In this document: positions 56,856 through 64,000 of the stretch, one piece after another | Position numbering within the stretch: position 1 is the first letter of the stretch | How the letters are laid out: the number at the start of each line of letters is the position of its first letter | Assembly (NCBI GenBank): GCA_034211275.1 | Contig: JAXHTF010000003.1 | Span: 31,783 to 95,782 of the forward strand | Length of the DNA: 64,000 bases | Direction of reading: 5' to 3' | Source of the DNA: Acidobacteriota bacterium | GTDB taxonomy: Bacteria > Acidobacteriota > Thermoanaerobaculia > Multivoradales > JAHZIX01 | Notes under the pieces: generated by a model | Databases searched by the model: none | Told to the model about the DNA's origin: nothing | What the model saw: the letters and a program-made list of their open reading frames with translations, nothing else | Made by a program: the position numbers and the translations under genes

Positions 56856-57308
56856 TCAGGCCTCGTTGTCGGCGGCGGAGCCGGAGGGCGGGAGAGCGTT
56901 GCCGATTCGGGTGAGGATGCCATCGAGCTCTTCGGCGATCCCGGCGGCCAGCAGGCACAGCCTTGTCGAAGCTGCGTCCTGCGTGTTGGCCTCCGCCTGA
57001 CGGCCCAGGTCCTGGAGGTAGCCCCGGGCGGCCTGAAGATCTCGGGCTGCGGCCCGGAGGTCGGTGGCCACGGCGGGTTCGCCCCGTTCGACGTAGCTGA
57101 CCTCGAGGGCCAGCGCAGCTTCGTAGAGGGAGACGCCGACCTGGCGGTAGGCGGCGCGGATCTCGGGTTCCGGGTGGAGGTTGAGGTAGGTTTCTCGGAA
57201 GACTGCTCGGTCTTCCCAGCTCTGGCCCCTCGGTGTCTCTCGTCTGCCCGCCTGTCCTGGCCGTTCTTCCTGGTCGCCGTGCGGATCGCCCATCTGCTCG
57301 CTCATCAT
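56856..57308 (-). CDS. hypothetical helical protein upstream of the RadC fusion
   Basis: A 150-residue hydrophilic, largely helical protein (YRQVGVSLYEAALALEVSYV; DLRAAARDLQAARGYLQDL) after a polar N-terminal 40 residues. It is unrecognised. It is separated from the RadC-fusion gene by only three bases, so the two are co-transcribed and form the right end of the island. The ATG-ATG start lacks a good ribosome site. Confidence 0.6.
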   Translation of the reverse strand: MMSEQMGDPHGDQEERPGQAGRRETPRGQSWEDRAVFRETYLNLHPEPEIRAAYRQVGVSLYEAALALEVSYVERGEPAVATDLRAAARDLQAARGYLQDLGRQAEANTQDAASTRLCLLAAGIAEELDGILTRIGNALPPSGSAADNEA

Positions 57309-57683
57309 TCAGCCCCCTGTTTGCAGCCTGGCCCGGTGGGTGCTGGTGCACGGTACCGGGCCGGTGGTTGGAGCTTGCCCGGCCGGATGCCGGGGCGCTG
57401 TGGGCTGGGAGGAGTAAGGCGGAACGAGGCGGGATGTCAACGGGCTGGGCGGGGACCCGGGCCGGCAATCCAGGGAGCTGGTGAGGGCTGAAATCCGGCA
57501 CCGGTGAGGCCATCCACAGCCTGGGATTTCCCCTTCCACCGGTAGTGAGGGGTTGCACCCGCCCCCACCCAGTCCCGCCAAGTTGCGCCCCAAACGGACC
57601 CAAATGGGACCCAAACCACCCTGCGGCCACTGCTTTAGCGCAATGGCAAGTTCGGCAAACTGTTGGAAACAAAGAGGATATCG
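57309..57683. other. non-coding stretch between island and tRNA gene
   Basis: There is no convincing gene. The last 130 bases before the tRNA contain a GGGTCC/GGACCC-type run (ACGGACCCAAATGGGACCC) which may be a small dyad. If an integrase used the tRNA 3' end as attachment site, the island side of that junction would be here. No second copy of the tRNA 3' end was found in the window. Confidence 0.4.
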
Positions 57684-57759
<76 letters not shown>

Positions 57760-57843
57760 TTGGATGGGGGCTTCAGGGGGTGTGGAGACCCCGCGAAGGT
57801 AGGCGGGATTCTAGGGGATTGGGCGGCGGGTTGCAATCGGGGT

Positions 57844-57874
57844 GGGGCCCCGAGGTGGGGGATCTCGGGGCCCC
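57844..57874 (-). terminator. strong GC hairpin downstream of the subtilase gene
   Basis: GGGGCCCCGAG and CTCGGGGCCCC form a perfect 11-bp stem with a 9-base loop, starting 77 bases after the stop of the protease gene and ahead of the tRNA gene on the same strand. No T-run follows on the minus strand, so this is a hairpin-only terminator candidate. Confidence 0.5.
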
Positions 57875-57951
57875 GGGGTGCGGTGTCGGGGTGGGGGGCT
57901 GCTCGGTCGGAGTGGTCTGGGCGTTGGGGGTGCCCGATTCGCTGCTGACGC

Positions 57952-59397
57952 CTATTGGCTGGTGACTGTCGTCCAGCGGGAGAGCTCGCCGGTTTCGAAG
58001 TCGTCTTTGAAGATGACGCGGATGGCGTCCTGGGCCTCGGCGCAGTCGATGCGGGGGAAGGTGAGGCCGGTGTCAGGGTCGGTGATCTGGGTGGAGGAGG
58101 CTTCGAGGGCGGATTCGATGAGGTCGGGGGTGGCGTTGGGCACGGCTTCGAGGAGCAGCGCGGCGCAGGCGGCGGCGGTGGGGGCGGCCTGGGAGGTGCC
58201 GTAGTAGGTCGAGGAGCCGCCGTCGATGCCGGTGGAGGTCATCGCCGCGCCGGGGGCCAGCAGATCGGTGGTGGTCGCGGTGTTCGAGAAGCAGGTGATC
58301 TGGTCGGCGGCGGTGGTGGCGTCGGTGCAATCGCCGAAGGTGGTGCTGCCGAGATCGGCGTCGTAGACCGCGGCGACGGAGAGCGCCGAGGCGACGCAGG
58401 CGGGAGCGGTCATGGCGTTGGTGGCCGACGAGTTGCCGCTGGAAGCGAAGGTGGTGGTGCCGCGGGCGCGGAGCGAGTCGATCACCGAGGCGTAGGCCTG
58501 AGTGATGGCGTTGGCTGCATCGCAGTCGCCGGCGTAGAGGGCGCTGGTGCCGAGGCTCAGGTTCACCAGATCGACGTCCGGGCGCTCGTTGAGGATCCAG
58601 TCGAGGCCGGCGAGGATGTCCGAAGAACAGCAGAAGGAGTTGTTCTCGTCCAGCACCTTGATGGCAACGATGTCGACGTCGGGAGCGCCGCCGAGGGGGG
58701 CGAGGGTGCCGGCGGAGGTGAGCACGCCGGCGACGTTGGTGCCGTGGCCGTGGTCGTCTTCGGCGCTGCCCGGACCTTGCTGATCGCTGGTGCCGTCGGG
58801 GCAGCAGCCGGTGCCGCCACCGGAGCAGAAGCAGCGCTCGCCGACGACGTCGTCGAGCAGGTCGGCGTGATCGAGATCGAGCCCGGAGTCGAGCACGGCG
58901 ACGGTCACACCCTTGCCGGTCAGACCCTGATTCTGGACGTCGTCGATGTTGATCAGGGGCATCGCCTCGTCCATTTGATGGCCTTCACCGCCGGCGTCGA
59001 GGTCGATGCGCAGCACCTCGGGAGCGTCGGCGAGGGCCAGGAGCCCGTAGGTGGAGAGGTTGCCGGCGACGGCGTTGATGGAGCGGAAGCGGTGGGCGAC
59101 CTGGAAGTCTTCAAGGGCGACCCGCTGGAGCACCCGATCACCGGCCTCGGCGATGGCGCGGCGGCCGACGTCCGAGAGGGGGTCGAGGGAGGCGCCTCCT
59201 GGGGTGTCGACGGCGAAGGCGATCATCACCCGGGTCTGGGGAACTCTCTGCAGCTCGGCGAGAACTTCGGCTCCGACTTTGCGACCGGTCTCCAAGCGTT
59301 CCACCTGGGCGGTGGTCAACAGCCCATCGGCGCCGAGGGCGGGGACCGCGAACAGCAGCGAGAGGAGAAGGCCGGCGAGCGAAGAACGGTGACGCAT
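57952..59397 (-). CDS. secreted subtilisin-family (S8) serine protease
   Basis: A 481-residue exported protease. The signal peptide is LAGLLLSLLFAVPALGA. An I9-type propeptide-like segment follows (RVMIAFAVDTPGG...EVLRIDLDAG). The catalytic triad lies in VAVLDSGLDLDHADL (Asp), DDHGHGTNVAGV (His) and STYYGTSQAAPTAA (Ser), with the oxyanion Asn in ASSGNSSA. Many cysteines (CFCSGGGTGCC, FCCSS) suggest disulfides. The end IFKDDFETGELSRW is a cell-envelope/sorting-like tail seen in some phyla. The ATG at 59397 has GGGAG upstream; longer starts add no signal-like sequence. Confidence 0.9.
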   Translation of the reverse strand: MRHRSSLAGLLLSLLFAVPALGADGLLTTAQVERLETGRKVGAEVLAELQRVPQTRVMIAFAVDTPGGASLDPLSDVGRRAIAEAGDRVLQRVALEDFQVAHRFRSINAVAGNLSTYGLLALADAPEVLRIDLDAGGEGHQMDEAMPLINIDDVQNQGLTGKGVTVAVLDSGLDLDHADLLDDVVGERCFCSGGGTGCCPDGTSDQQGPGSAEDDHGHGTNVAGVLTSAGTLAPLGGAPDVDIVAIKVLDENNSFCCSSDILAGLDWILNERPDVDLVNLSLGTSALYAGDCDAANAITQAYASVIDSLRARGTTTFASSGNSSATNAMTAPACVASALSVAAVYDADLGSTTFGDCTDATTAADQITCFSNTATTTDLLAPGAAMTSTGIDGGSSTYYGTSQAAPTAAACAALLLEAVPNATPDLIESALEASSTQITDPDTGLTFPRIDCAEAQDAIRVIFKDDFETGELSRWTTVTSQ

Positions 59398-60029
59398 CTG
59401 AAGCTCCCAAAGGTTGTTCACGGTTTGGGTGATCTTTGGGAGATGACTCAGGACCCTCCGGACCACCCGCTGTCACCCTGGGAATTTGCAAGAGCCAGAC
59501 CAGAGTGCCAACGGTGCCGGCGAGGTCGGTCCTGCGGGAGCGCGGAGAGGGCCGGAGGGCCCTGATGGCGCGGGTTTGGAAGCGATGCGTCCATCCCGCG
59601 CGAGGCTGCCTGTTGAGCAAGAGTATAGCTCGCGGGCTGGCGGTCAGTCGGAGCCGGCGGAAGTGTTGGTCGCGAGACGTTGTAAGAAATTCCGCCCACG
59701 GGGCGGGCGCCCACTTCGATGGCGGCTGCCCACAGTGTGGGCACTCGCGAGGCTCCGGAGATCGGTGGGCGATGTCTGGGGCGTTTCCTTTTCTCTTCCG
59801 GCACCTGGGCTTTTGCTTGTGTTTCCTCGAGGGACGTGACAAGGTCTGCCGGTCGAGCCGGTACCGGCCTCTCCCGAGGTCTGGTGATCCGCCGCTCGAT
59901 CCTTCGTAGGGCCGTCCGGCCCGAGCGGCAGCCTCCCGGCAAGTCTCCCGTTTTTGCACAATTGTTCGCCGGAATCATCCGCGGTAGTCCGCCTCAGGCG
60001 TGGTCTATCCCGGTGAGGACTTTAGTTTC
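59398..60029. promoter_or_regulatory. divergent intergenic region with a 17-bp palindrome (59727-59743)
   Basis: This 632-base gap separates the protease gene (minus) and the helicase gene (plus). TGCCCACA-G-TGTGGGCA (59727-59743) is a palindrome with one central base and is the only clear dyad. Long open frames on both strands here are by-products of high GC. Promoters for both genes should lie here but no certain -35/-10 pair was found. Confidence 0.4.
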
Positions 60030-61460
60030 GTGAATTTTTCCGATTTGGATCTTCATCCCTCGCTTCTGCGGGGAATCTCCGACCTCGGCTGGACCGAGCC
60101 CACCCCCGTGCAGCGCAAGGCGGTACCGGCGGGGCTCGAGGGCCGCGATCTGCTGGCCGCTGCCATGACCGGCAGCGGCAAGACGGCGGCGTTCCTGCTG
60201 CCCATGCTGCAGCGCTTCGTGGAGCAGAGCCGAGGCCATAAGGGGCAGCGAGGCGGTCAGCAGCCCAATCGACAGCCCAATCGACAACAAGGGCACGTGC
60301 GCGCTCTGGTGCTGACCCCCACCCGAGAGCTGGCGGCGCAGGTCGAAAGCGACCTCAAGGCCATCGCCCGTCACACCCGCATCACCTCCGTCACGGTCTT
60401 CGGCGGCGTCAATCCCCGGCCTCAGGAGCGCGCCCTGCGCCGCGGGGTGGACGTGGTGGTGGCGACCCCGGGACGTCTGCTGGACCATCTCAGCCAGCCG
60501 TGGTGCAACCTCGACCAGATCGAGGTCCTGGTGCTGGACGAGGCGGACCGCATGCTCGACATGGGCTTTCTCCCCGACGTCAAGCGCATCCTCCGGCAGC
60601 TGCCGAAGCAGAAGCAGACCTTCTTCTTCTCGGCGACCTTGCCGAAACCCATCGTCCAGCTGAGCCGCGAGCTGCTCCACGATCCGGCACGGGTGGACGT
60701 CGAGCGCAAGGCGGCGCCGGCCAAGGGCATCGATCAGGCGATCCTGCCGGTGCCGGAGAAGTTGAAGCCGGCGCTGCTGCTGGAGATGCTGCGCCGGGAC
60801 CACGTGGATACGGCGCTGGTCTTCACCCGCACCAAGCATCGCGCCAATCGTCTGGCGGAGTTCCTTGACAAGGCGGGCATCGCCTGCGACCGCATCCATG
60901 GCAACCGCAGCCAGAATCAGCGGCAGAAGGCGTTGTCGGCGTTCAAGCACGGCCGGCTGCAGGTACTGGTAGCCACCGACATCGCCGCCCGCGGCATCGA
61001 TGTCGAGGCCTTGCCCCACGTGATCAACTTCGACGTGCCGGGGCAGGCGGAGGATTACATCCACCGCGTCGGCCGTACCGCTCGAGCCCGCTCCACCGGC
61101 ACCGCCCTGACCTTCGCGTCTCCCAAGGAGGAGCGGGAGCTCCGAGCCATCGAGCGCGCCGTGGGCGAGCGGCTGGAGCGCAAGCAAATCGAGGGCTTCG
61201 ATTACAACGCCCAGCCCAACGGCCGCTTCGAGATTCCCATCGGCGAGCGCATCGCCGAGATCCGCGCCCGCAAGAGCCAGGATCGGGAGCGCTCCCGGGC
61301 GAAGGCGGAGAAGCGGGGAGGGGGCCGCGGTGGATCCCGTCCCAACTCGAACCGTTCGGATTCTGGCCGCTCTGATTCCGGGCGCTCGGATTCCGATCGT
61401 TCCGGCTCGGGCCGTCCCCGCCGCCGCCGGTCTCGGCGCCGCGCCAACAGCCCGCGGTAA
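60030..61460 (+). CDS. rhlE: DEAD-box RNA helicase, RhlE-like
   Basis: A 476-residue ATP-dependent RNA helicase. Motifs in order: Q-motif region TEPTPVQRKAVPAGL, motif I AAMTGSGKTAAF, Ia TPTRELAAQ, II VLDEADRML, III FFSATLP, IV LVFTRTKH, V ATDIAARGIDV and VI HRVGRTARA. The C-terminus is a disordered Arg/Ser-rich tail (residues 420-476), typical of RhlE and useful in RNA binding. GTG 60030 is preferred, with GAGGAC nine bases upstream; a GTG at 60000 is also in frame. It probably acts in ribosome assembly or RNA turnover. Confidence 0.92.
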   Translation: MNFSDLDLHPSLLRGISDLGWTEPTPVQRKAVPAGLEGRDLLAAAMTGSGKTAAFLLPMLQRFVEQSRGHKGQRGGQQPNRQPNRQQGHVRALVLTPTRELAAQVESDLKAIARHTRITSVTVFGGVNPRPQERALRRGVDVVVATPGRLLDHLSQPWCNLDQIEVLVLDEADRMLDMGFLPDVKRILRQLPKQKQTFFFSATLPKPIVQLSRELLHDPARVDVERKAAPAKGIDQAILPVPEKLKPALLLEMLRRDHVDTALVFTRTKHRANRLAEFLDKAGIACDRIHGNRSQNQRQKALSAFKHGRLQVLVATDIAARGIDVEALPHVINFDVPGQAEDYIHRVGRTARARSTGTALTFASPKEERELRAIERAVGERLERKQIEGFDYNAQPNGRFEIPIGERIAEIRARKSQDRERSRAKAEKRGGGRGGSRPNSNRSDSGRSDSGRSDSDRSGSGRPRRRRSRRRANSPR

Positions 61461-61492
61461 GCACCGGCGCCCTGAAGGCGCTCGGAAACACC

Positions 61493-61531
61493 AAAGCCCC
61501 CGTACGAGCCTGGCTCGTCGGGGGCTTTTTT
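61493..61531 (+). terminator. intrinsic terminator of the helicase gene
   Basis: GCCCCCG (61496-61502) pairs with CGGGGGC (61519-61525), enclosing a second stem ACGAG/CTCGT with one bulged base, and is followed by TTTTTT. A run of A precedes the stem, so it could also serve the minus strand gene that ends at 61550. Confidence 0.92.
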
Positions 61532-61549
61532 GTGGGAGCGATGCGCCCG

Positions 61550-61990
61550 TCAGACGCGGAAGTGGTCGGGGCGCCAGGAGCGGATGGCCTGCTTGATCTC
61601 TTTCTGGGTGTTGAGCTCGCCGGCGAGGATCCTCTCCACCAGCTCCGGCAGCTCTTCGTCGGAGGCGAAGCGCAGCGCGACGCAATGCCGCGGCCGCAGC
61701 TCGCCGATGCGGGAGCGCAGAGGCTCGTCGAGCACCCGCTGGCAGCGCAGGGTTTCTTCCAGGCGGATCAGGCGGTCCTGGACCTTCAGCGGGTAGGCAC
61801 GAATCAGCCAGGCCATGATCAGGAAGGCCAGGGCCACGACCACCGAGTAGAGGTGAAAGAAGCCCGGGTCTCGGACCACCTGGACCACCGTCAGGATCAG
61901 GTAGATGAAGAGGATGGGAAAGAGAATGAAGTGGTAGAGGGGGTGGTAGCGGCTGTGGTTGGAGACGTTCTGCGAAGGGGTATCGGCCAT
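61550..61990 (-). CDS. DUF6526-like membrane protein
   Basis: A 146-residue protein with two transmembrane helices (YHFILFPILFIYLILTVVQV; FFHLYSVVVALAFLIMAWLI) and a cytoplasmic part (RDRLIR-like segment VQDRLIRLEETLR, then LRPRHCVALRFASDEEL and LNTQKEIKQAIRSWRPDHFRV). This is the layout I remember for DUF6526. Function unknown. The ATG at 61990 has GAAGGAG eight bases upstream; the frame is open further upstream but without membrane-protein character. Confidence 0.75.
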   Translation of the reverse strand: MADTPSQNVSNHSRYHPLYHFILFPILFIYLILTVVQVVRDPGFFHLYSVVVALAFLIMAWLIRAYPLKVQDRLIRLEETLRCQRVLDEPLRSRIGELRPRHCVALRFASDEELPELVERILAGELNTQKEIKQAIRSWRPDHFRV

Positions 61991-62211
61991 CTTCGGTTCT
62001 CCTTCGAAGCTTGCAGAGAGCGCGGCACCGGCTGGGGCCGCGGGGAGTTGGAAAGGACGTGAGGGGATCTTAGCGCAGCGAGGCTGAGGACGCAGAAAAG
62101 CGATTGCGGGCTGCGATAGCGGCTCGGGTGGTGCCACTACCGGGTTGTAACCATCATCAACTCGGCGGGTTGGTCCCCTGGGGCCGTCGCCATGCAAGAA
62201 GGAGCTCGACC

Positions 62212-64000
62212 ATGCGTAGCCTCGCTCTCTGGACTCTGATCACTCTTTGTACAGTCGGTTTCTGGGCCGGCCCTGCGGCGACCGCCGCCGAGAACCCGGG
62301 CGGTGAGGATCCGTTGGAGTCCGCGCAGCTACAGGAGCCCCTCAGCTGCCCCTACTGCGATCTTTCCGGCATCGATCTCAGAGACCGCGATCTCACCGAC
62401 GCCAACCTGGTGGGAGCCAATCTGCGGGGAGCGAATTTCCGCGGAGCGACCCTCAACGGGACCATGCTGGTGGGGGCGGATCTCACCGGAGCACGGTTCG
62501 GCGGTGCTCTACTCAAGGCCTCCCGCCGAGGCCCGACGAACCTCAGTCGTGCCAATCTCACCGCCGCGTCGCTCCGAGGGGCGAAGCTCGAGGGAGTGGA
62601 TCTGCAGTACGCCATCGTCGGAGGCACCGACTTCTCCGGCGTCGATCTGACCCGGGCGGTCTTCGGCCCGCGCCTCCGCGCCGGGGTGGTCGCCGGGGTC
62701 AAGACGTCCTTCCGCGGCGCCCGTCTACGCCACGAATTCGCCGTCGACGAGACCTTGATGGACGTCACCGATGTCCAATGGCAGGGCAGCCCCGCGGTGG
62801 TGCTGGAGGATCCGGTGATCGCCTGCGGTGACGCCGACCTGTCCCATCTCACCAGCCGCGTGTACGTGGCTGCCACCGGCACTGACGGCACCACCTGCGG
62901 AACCTCCTGGTCCGCACCGTGCCGCTCCATCGCCAAGGGCATCGAGCGATGCGCCACCGCCGGCTGTGGCGTGTTGGTGGCCTATGATGAGTACAACCTC
63001 GCCGTCACCGTCGAGCTGCGCAGCGGCATCGATCTCTACGGCGGTTGCCTGCCGGAGGCCCAGGCCAACCCGAGCTATTTCTCCGCCGTCATCGGTCCCC
63101 CCGGCGGCGTGCCGGTGGTCAAGGCTCGGGGTCTTTCCGTCGACACCGTGGTGCAGGGCTTTCAGCTCAACGCTTCCGCCGCCGAGGGCAACGACAGCGG
63201 AACTTCCATGGTGCTGCAGGTGGAGAGCAGCGCCCAGCTGTCGGTGCTCGACTCGGAGCTGGTGGCGGCGCCGGGGGCTCCGGGGCGCGAGGGCTCGCCG
63301 GGAACCACCGGCATCCAGGGGGGTGCGGGGAGCGGCCGGGACGGCGGTACCGTCAGTGCCTGCTCCAACAGCACCGGAGGGACAGGAGCGGTGCGCAAGG
63401 AAGTGGATACCGATGGCAGTGCCACGGGCATCAAGTGCTATAAGAAGTGCGATTCCGGCAACAACTACTGCAATGGCTATTCCGGACAGGCCGGCACCTC
63501 GGGCTATCGCGCCCCCGGTGGCGAAAAGGCGAACGGCGAGTGCACTGCGGATTGCATCCAGGACGACGGCCCTCCCGGGGAGCGGGGCGAGGATGGCCGC
63601 GGCGGGACCTGCGGCTCTCGGGGCGCGGCCAACAGCAATATCGCCGGCGCTTTGGGGGACTCCGGCTGGCGTCCGGTGCAGGGCGGAACGGGTAACGGCG
63701 GCGGCGCCGGCGGTGGTGGTGGCGGCGGCGGAGCCGGCAGCTATTGGGTCGGTTATTGCTTCTGGGTGACCAGCAAAGACGCCGGCAACAGCGGCGGTGG
63801 CGGCGGCGCCGGTGGCTGCGGCGGTCTCGCCGGCAGCGGCGGCATGCAGGGTGGAGCCTCCTTCGCCGCCTGGGTGAGGGATTCCACCGTCGATCTCGCC
63901 GGCACCACCTTGATCGGCGGCACCGGCGGTGCCGGCGGCAGAGGCGGGGACGGCGCCAGCGGTGGCGGCGGCGGAAATGGAGCATCGGGGTCCACCGCCA
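62212..64000 (+). CDS. secreted pentapeptide-repeat and Gly-rich beta-helix protein (cut by window edge)
   Basis: An open frame from the ATG at 62212 to the window end (596 codons visible), AAGGAG upstream. The signal peptide is SLALWTLITLCTVGFWAG. Residues 45-155 contain pentapeptide repeats (LTDANLVGANLRGANFRGA), with CPYCDLSG at the start. From about residue 220 comes a DUF1565-like right-handed beta-helix (YVAATGTDGTTCGTSWS, IDLYGGCLPE), then collagen-like PGAPGREGSPG and very Gly-rich stretches (GGGAGGGGGGGGAG). It is probably a surface or secreted protein; length and C-terminus are unknown. Confidence 0.75.
   Translation, partial: MRSLALWTLITLCTVGFWAGPAATAAENPGGEDPLESAQLQEPLSCPYCDLSGIDLRDRDLTDANLVGANLRGANFRGATLNGTMLVGADLTGARFGGALLKASRRGPTNLSRANLTAASLRGAKLEGVDLQYAIVGGTDFSGVDLTRAVFGPRLRAGVVAGVKTSFRGARLRHEFAVDETLMDVTDVQWQGSPAVVLEDPVIACGDADLSHLTSRVYVAATGTDGTTCGTSWSAPCRSIAKGIERCATAGCGVLVAYDEYNLAVTVELRSGIDLYGGCLPEAQANPSYFSAVIGPPGGVPVVKARGLSVDTVVQGFQLNASAAEGNDSGTSMVLQVESSAQLSVLDSELVAAPGAPGREGSPGTTGIQGGAGSGRDGGTVSACSNSTGGTGAVRKEVDTDGSATGIKCYKKCDSGNNYCNGYSGQAGTSGYRAPGGEKANGECTADCIQDDGPPGERGEDGRGGTCGSRGAANSNIAGALGDSGWRPVQGGTGNGGGAGGGGGGGGAGSYWVGYCFWVTSKDAGNSGGGGGAGGCGGLAGSGGMQGGASFAAWVRDSTVDLAGTTLIGGTGGAGGRGGDGASGGGGGNGASGSTA

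Noticed and set aside
57955-59565. A 536-codon plus-strand frame opposite the protease gene
   Set aside because: The Gly/Val/Glu-rich composition without motif is an antisense by-product; the minus-strand protease has a complete catalytic triad.

Overview
The window is GC-rich DNA (roughly 60-65 % G+C by eye) from a Gram-negative-type bacterium: it encodes outer-membrane factors, periplasmic lipoproteins and a sigma-54 activator. The chromosomal genes at the right end (a subtilase whose C-terminus reads DDFETGELSRW, an RhlE-type helicase, a pentapeptide/Gly-rich surface protein) would suit Acidobacteriota or a neighbouring phylum, but that placement is a guess.

Layout. (1) 1-9.8 kb: a phage-like integrated element with a cut-off tyrosine integrase, HicAB, an AlpA-type regulator, a primase-polymerase, a DUF3987 protein, a ParB-like protein, a Mom-like DNA-modification protein and a terminase region. 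In that region the large-subunit ATPase and nuclease are separate genes, and the nuclease module occurs three times plus a truncated fourth copy. No capsid, portal or tail gene is present. (2) 9.8-13.1 kb: a frameshifted gene remnant, a second tyrosine recombinase and plasmid/ICE-type accessory genes on the minus strand. (3) 13.3-40.3 kb, plus strand: a large copper/silver-type resistance block. It holds a multicopper oxidase apparently fused to an outer-membrane barrel, DUF305 and DUF2231 proteins, a histidine kinase with an NtrC-type regulator, a near-perfect sigma-54 promoter preceded by three CTTGC/GCAAG inverted repeats, a CusCBA-type efflux system with a PII-like protein, a YHS protein, an ion-channel-like protein, a second multicopper oxidase, a CueR-like MerR regulator with its own long-spacer promoter, and a P1B-1 copper ATPase. 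(4) 40.3-55.3 kb, minus strand: two tandem CzcCBA-type systems for divalent metals, a CadC-like ArsR repressor and a ZntA-type P1B ATPase. (5) 55.3-57.3 kb, minus strand: a SprT-RadC fusion and a small gene typical of mobile elements. (6) 57.7-64 kb: tRNA-Thr(CGU) followed by genes of chromosomal type.

The genes fit one picture: a mobile island, probably bounded on the right by tRNA-Thr, carrying about 42 kb of metal-resistance cargo between accessory genes. Copper would be oxidised and bound in the periplasm (multicopper oxidases, Met/His-rich proteins), pumped from the cytoplasm by the P1B ATPases and expelled across the outer membrane by three RND systems. Three regulatory inputs are visible: a two-component sigma-54 system, a MerR protein and an ArsR protein.

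The points most worth a second look are the terminase nuclease array with an active-site-depleted copy, the sigma-54 control region, an in-frame amber codon in a Cys-rich periplasmic protein, the loss of the usual proton-relay Asp in the long CusA, the oxidase-barrel fusion, and a shared C-terminal HPPR motif in three otherwise dissimilar small secreted proteins, each of which precedes metal-resistance genes.
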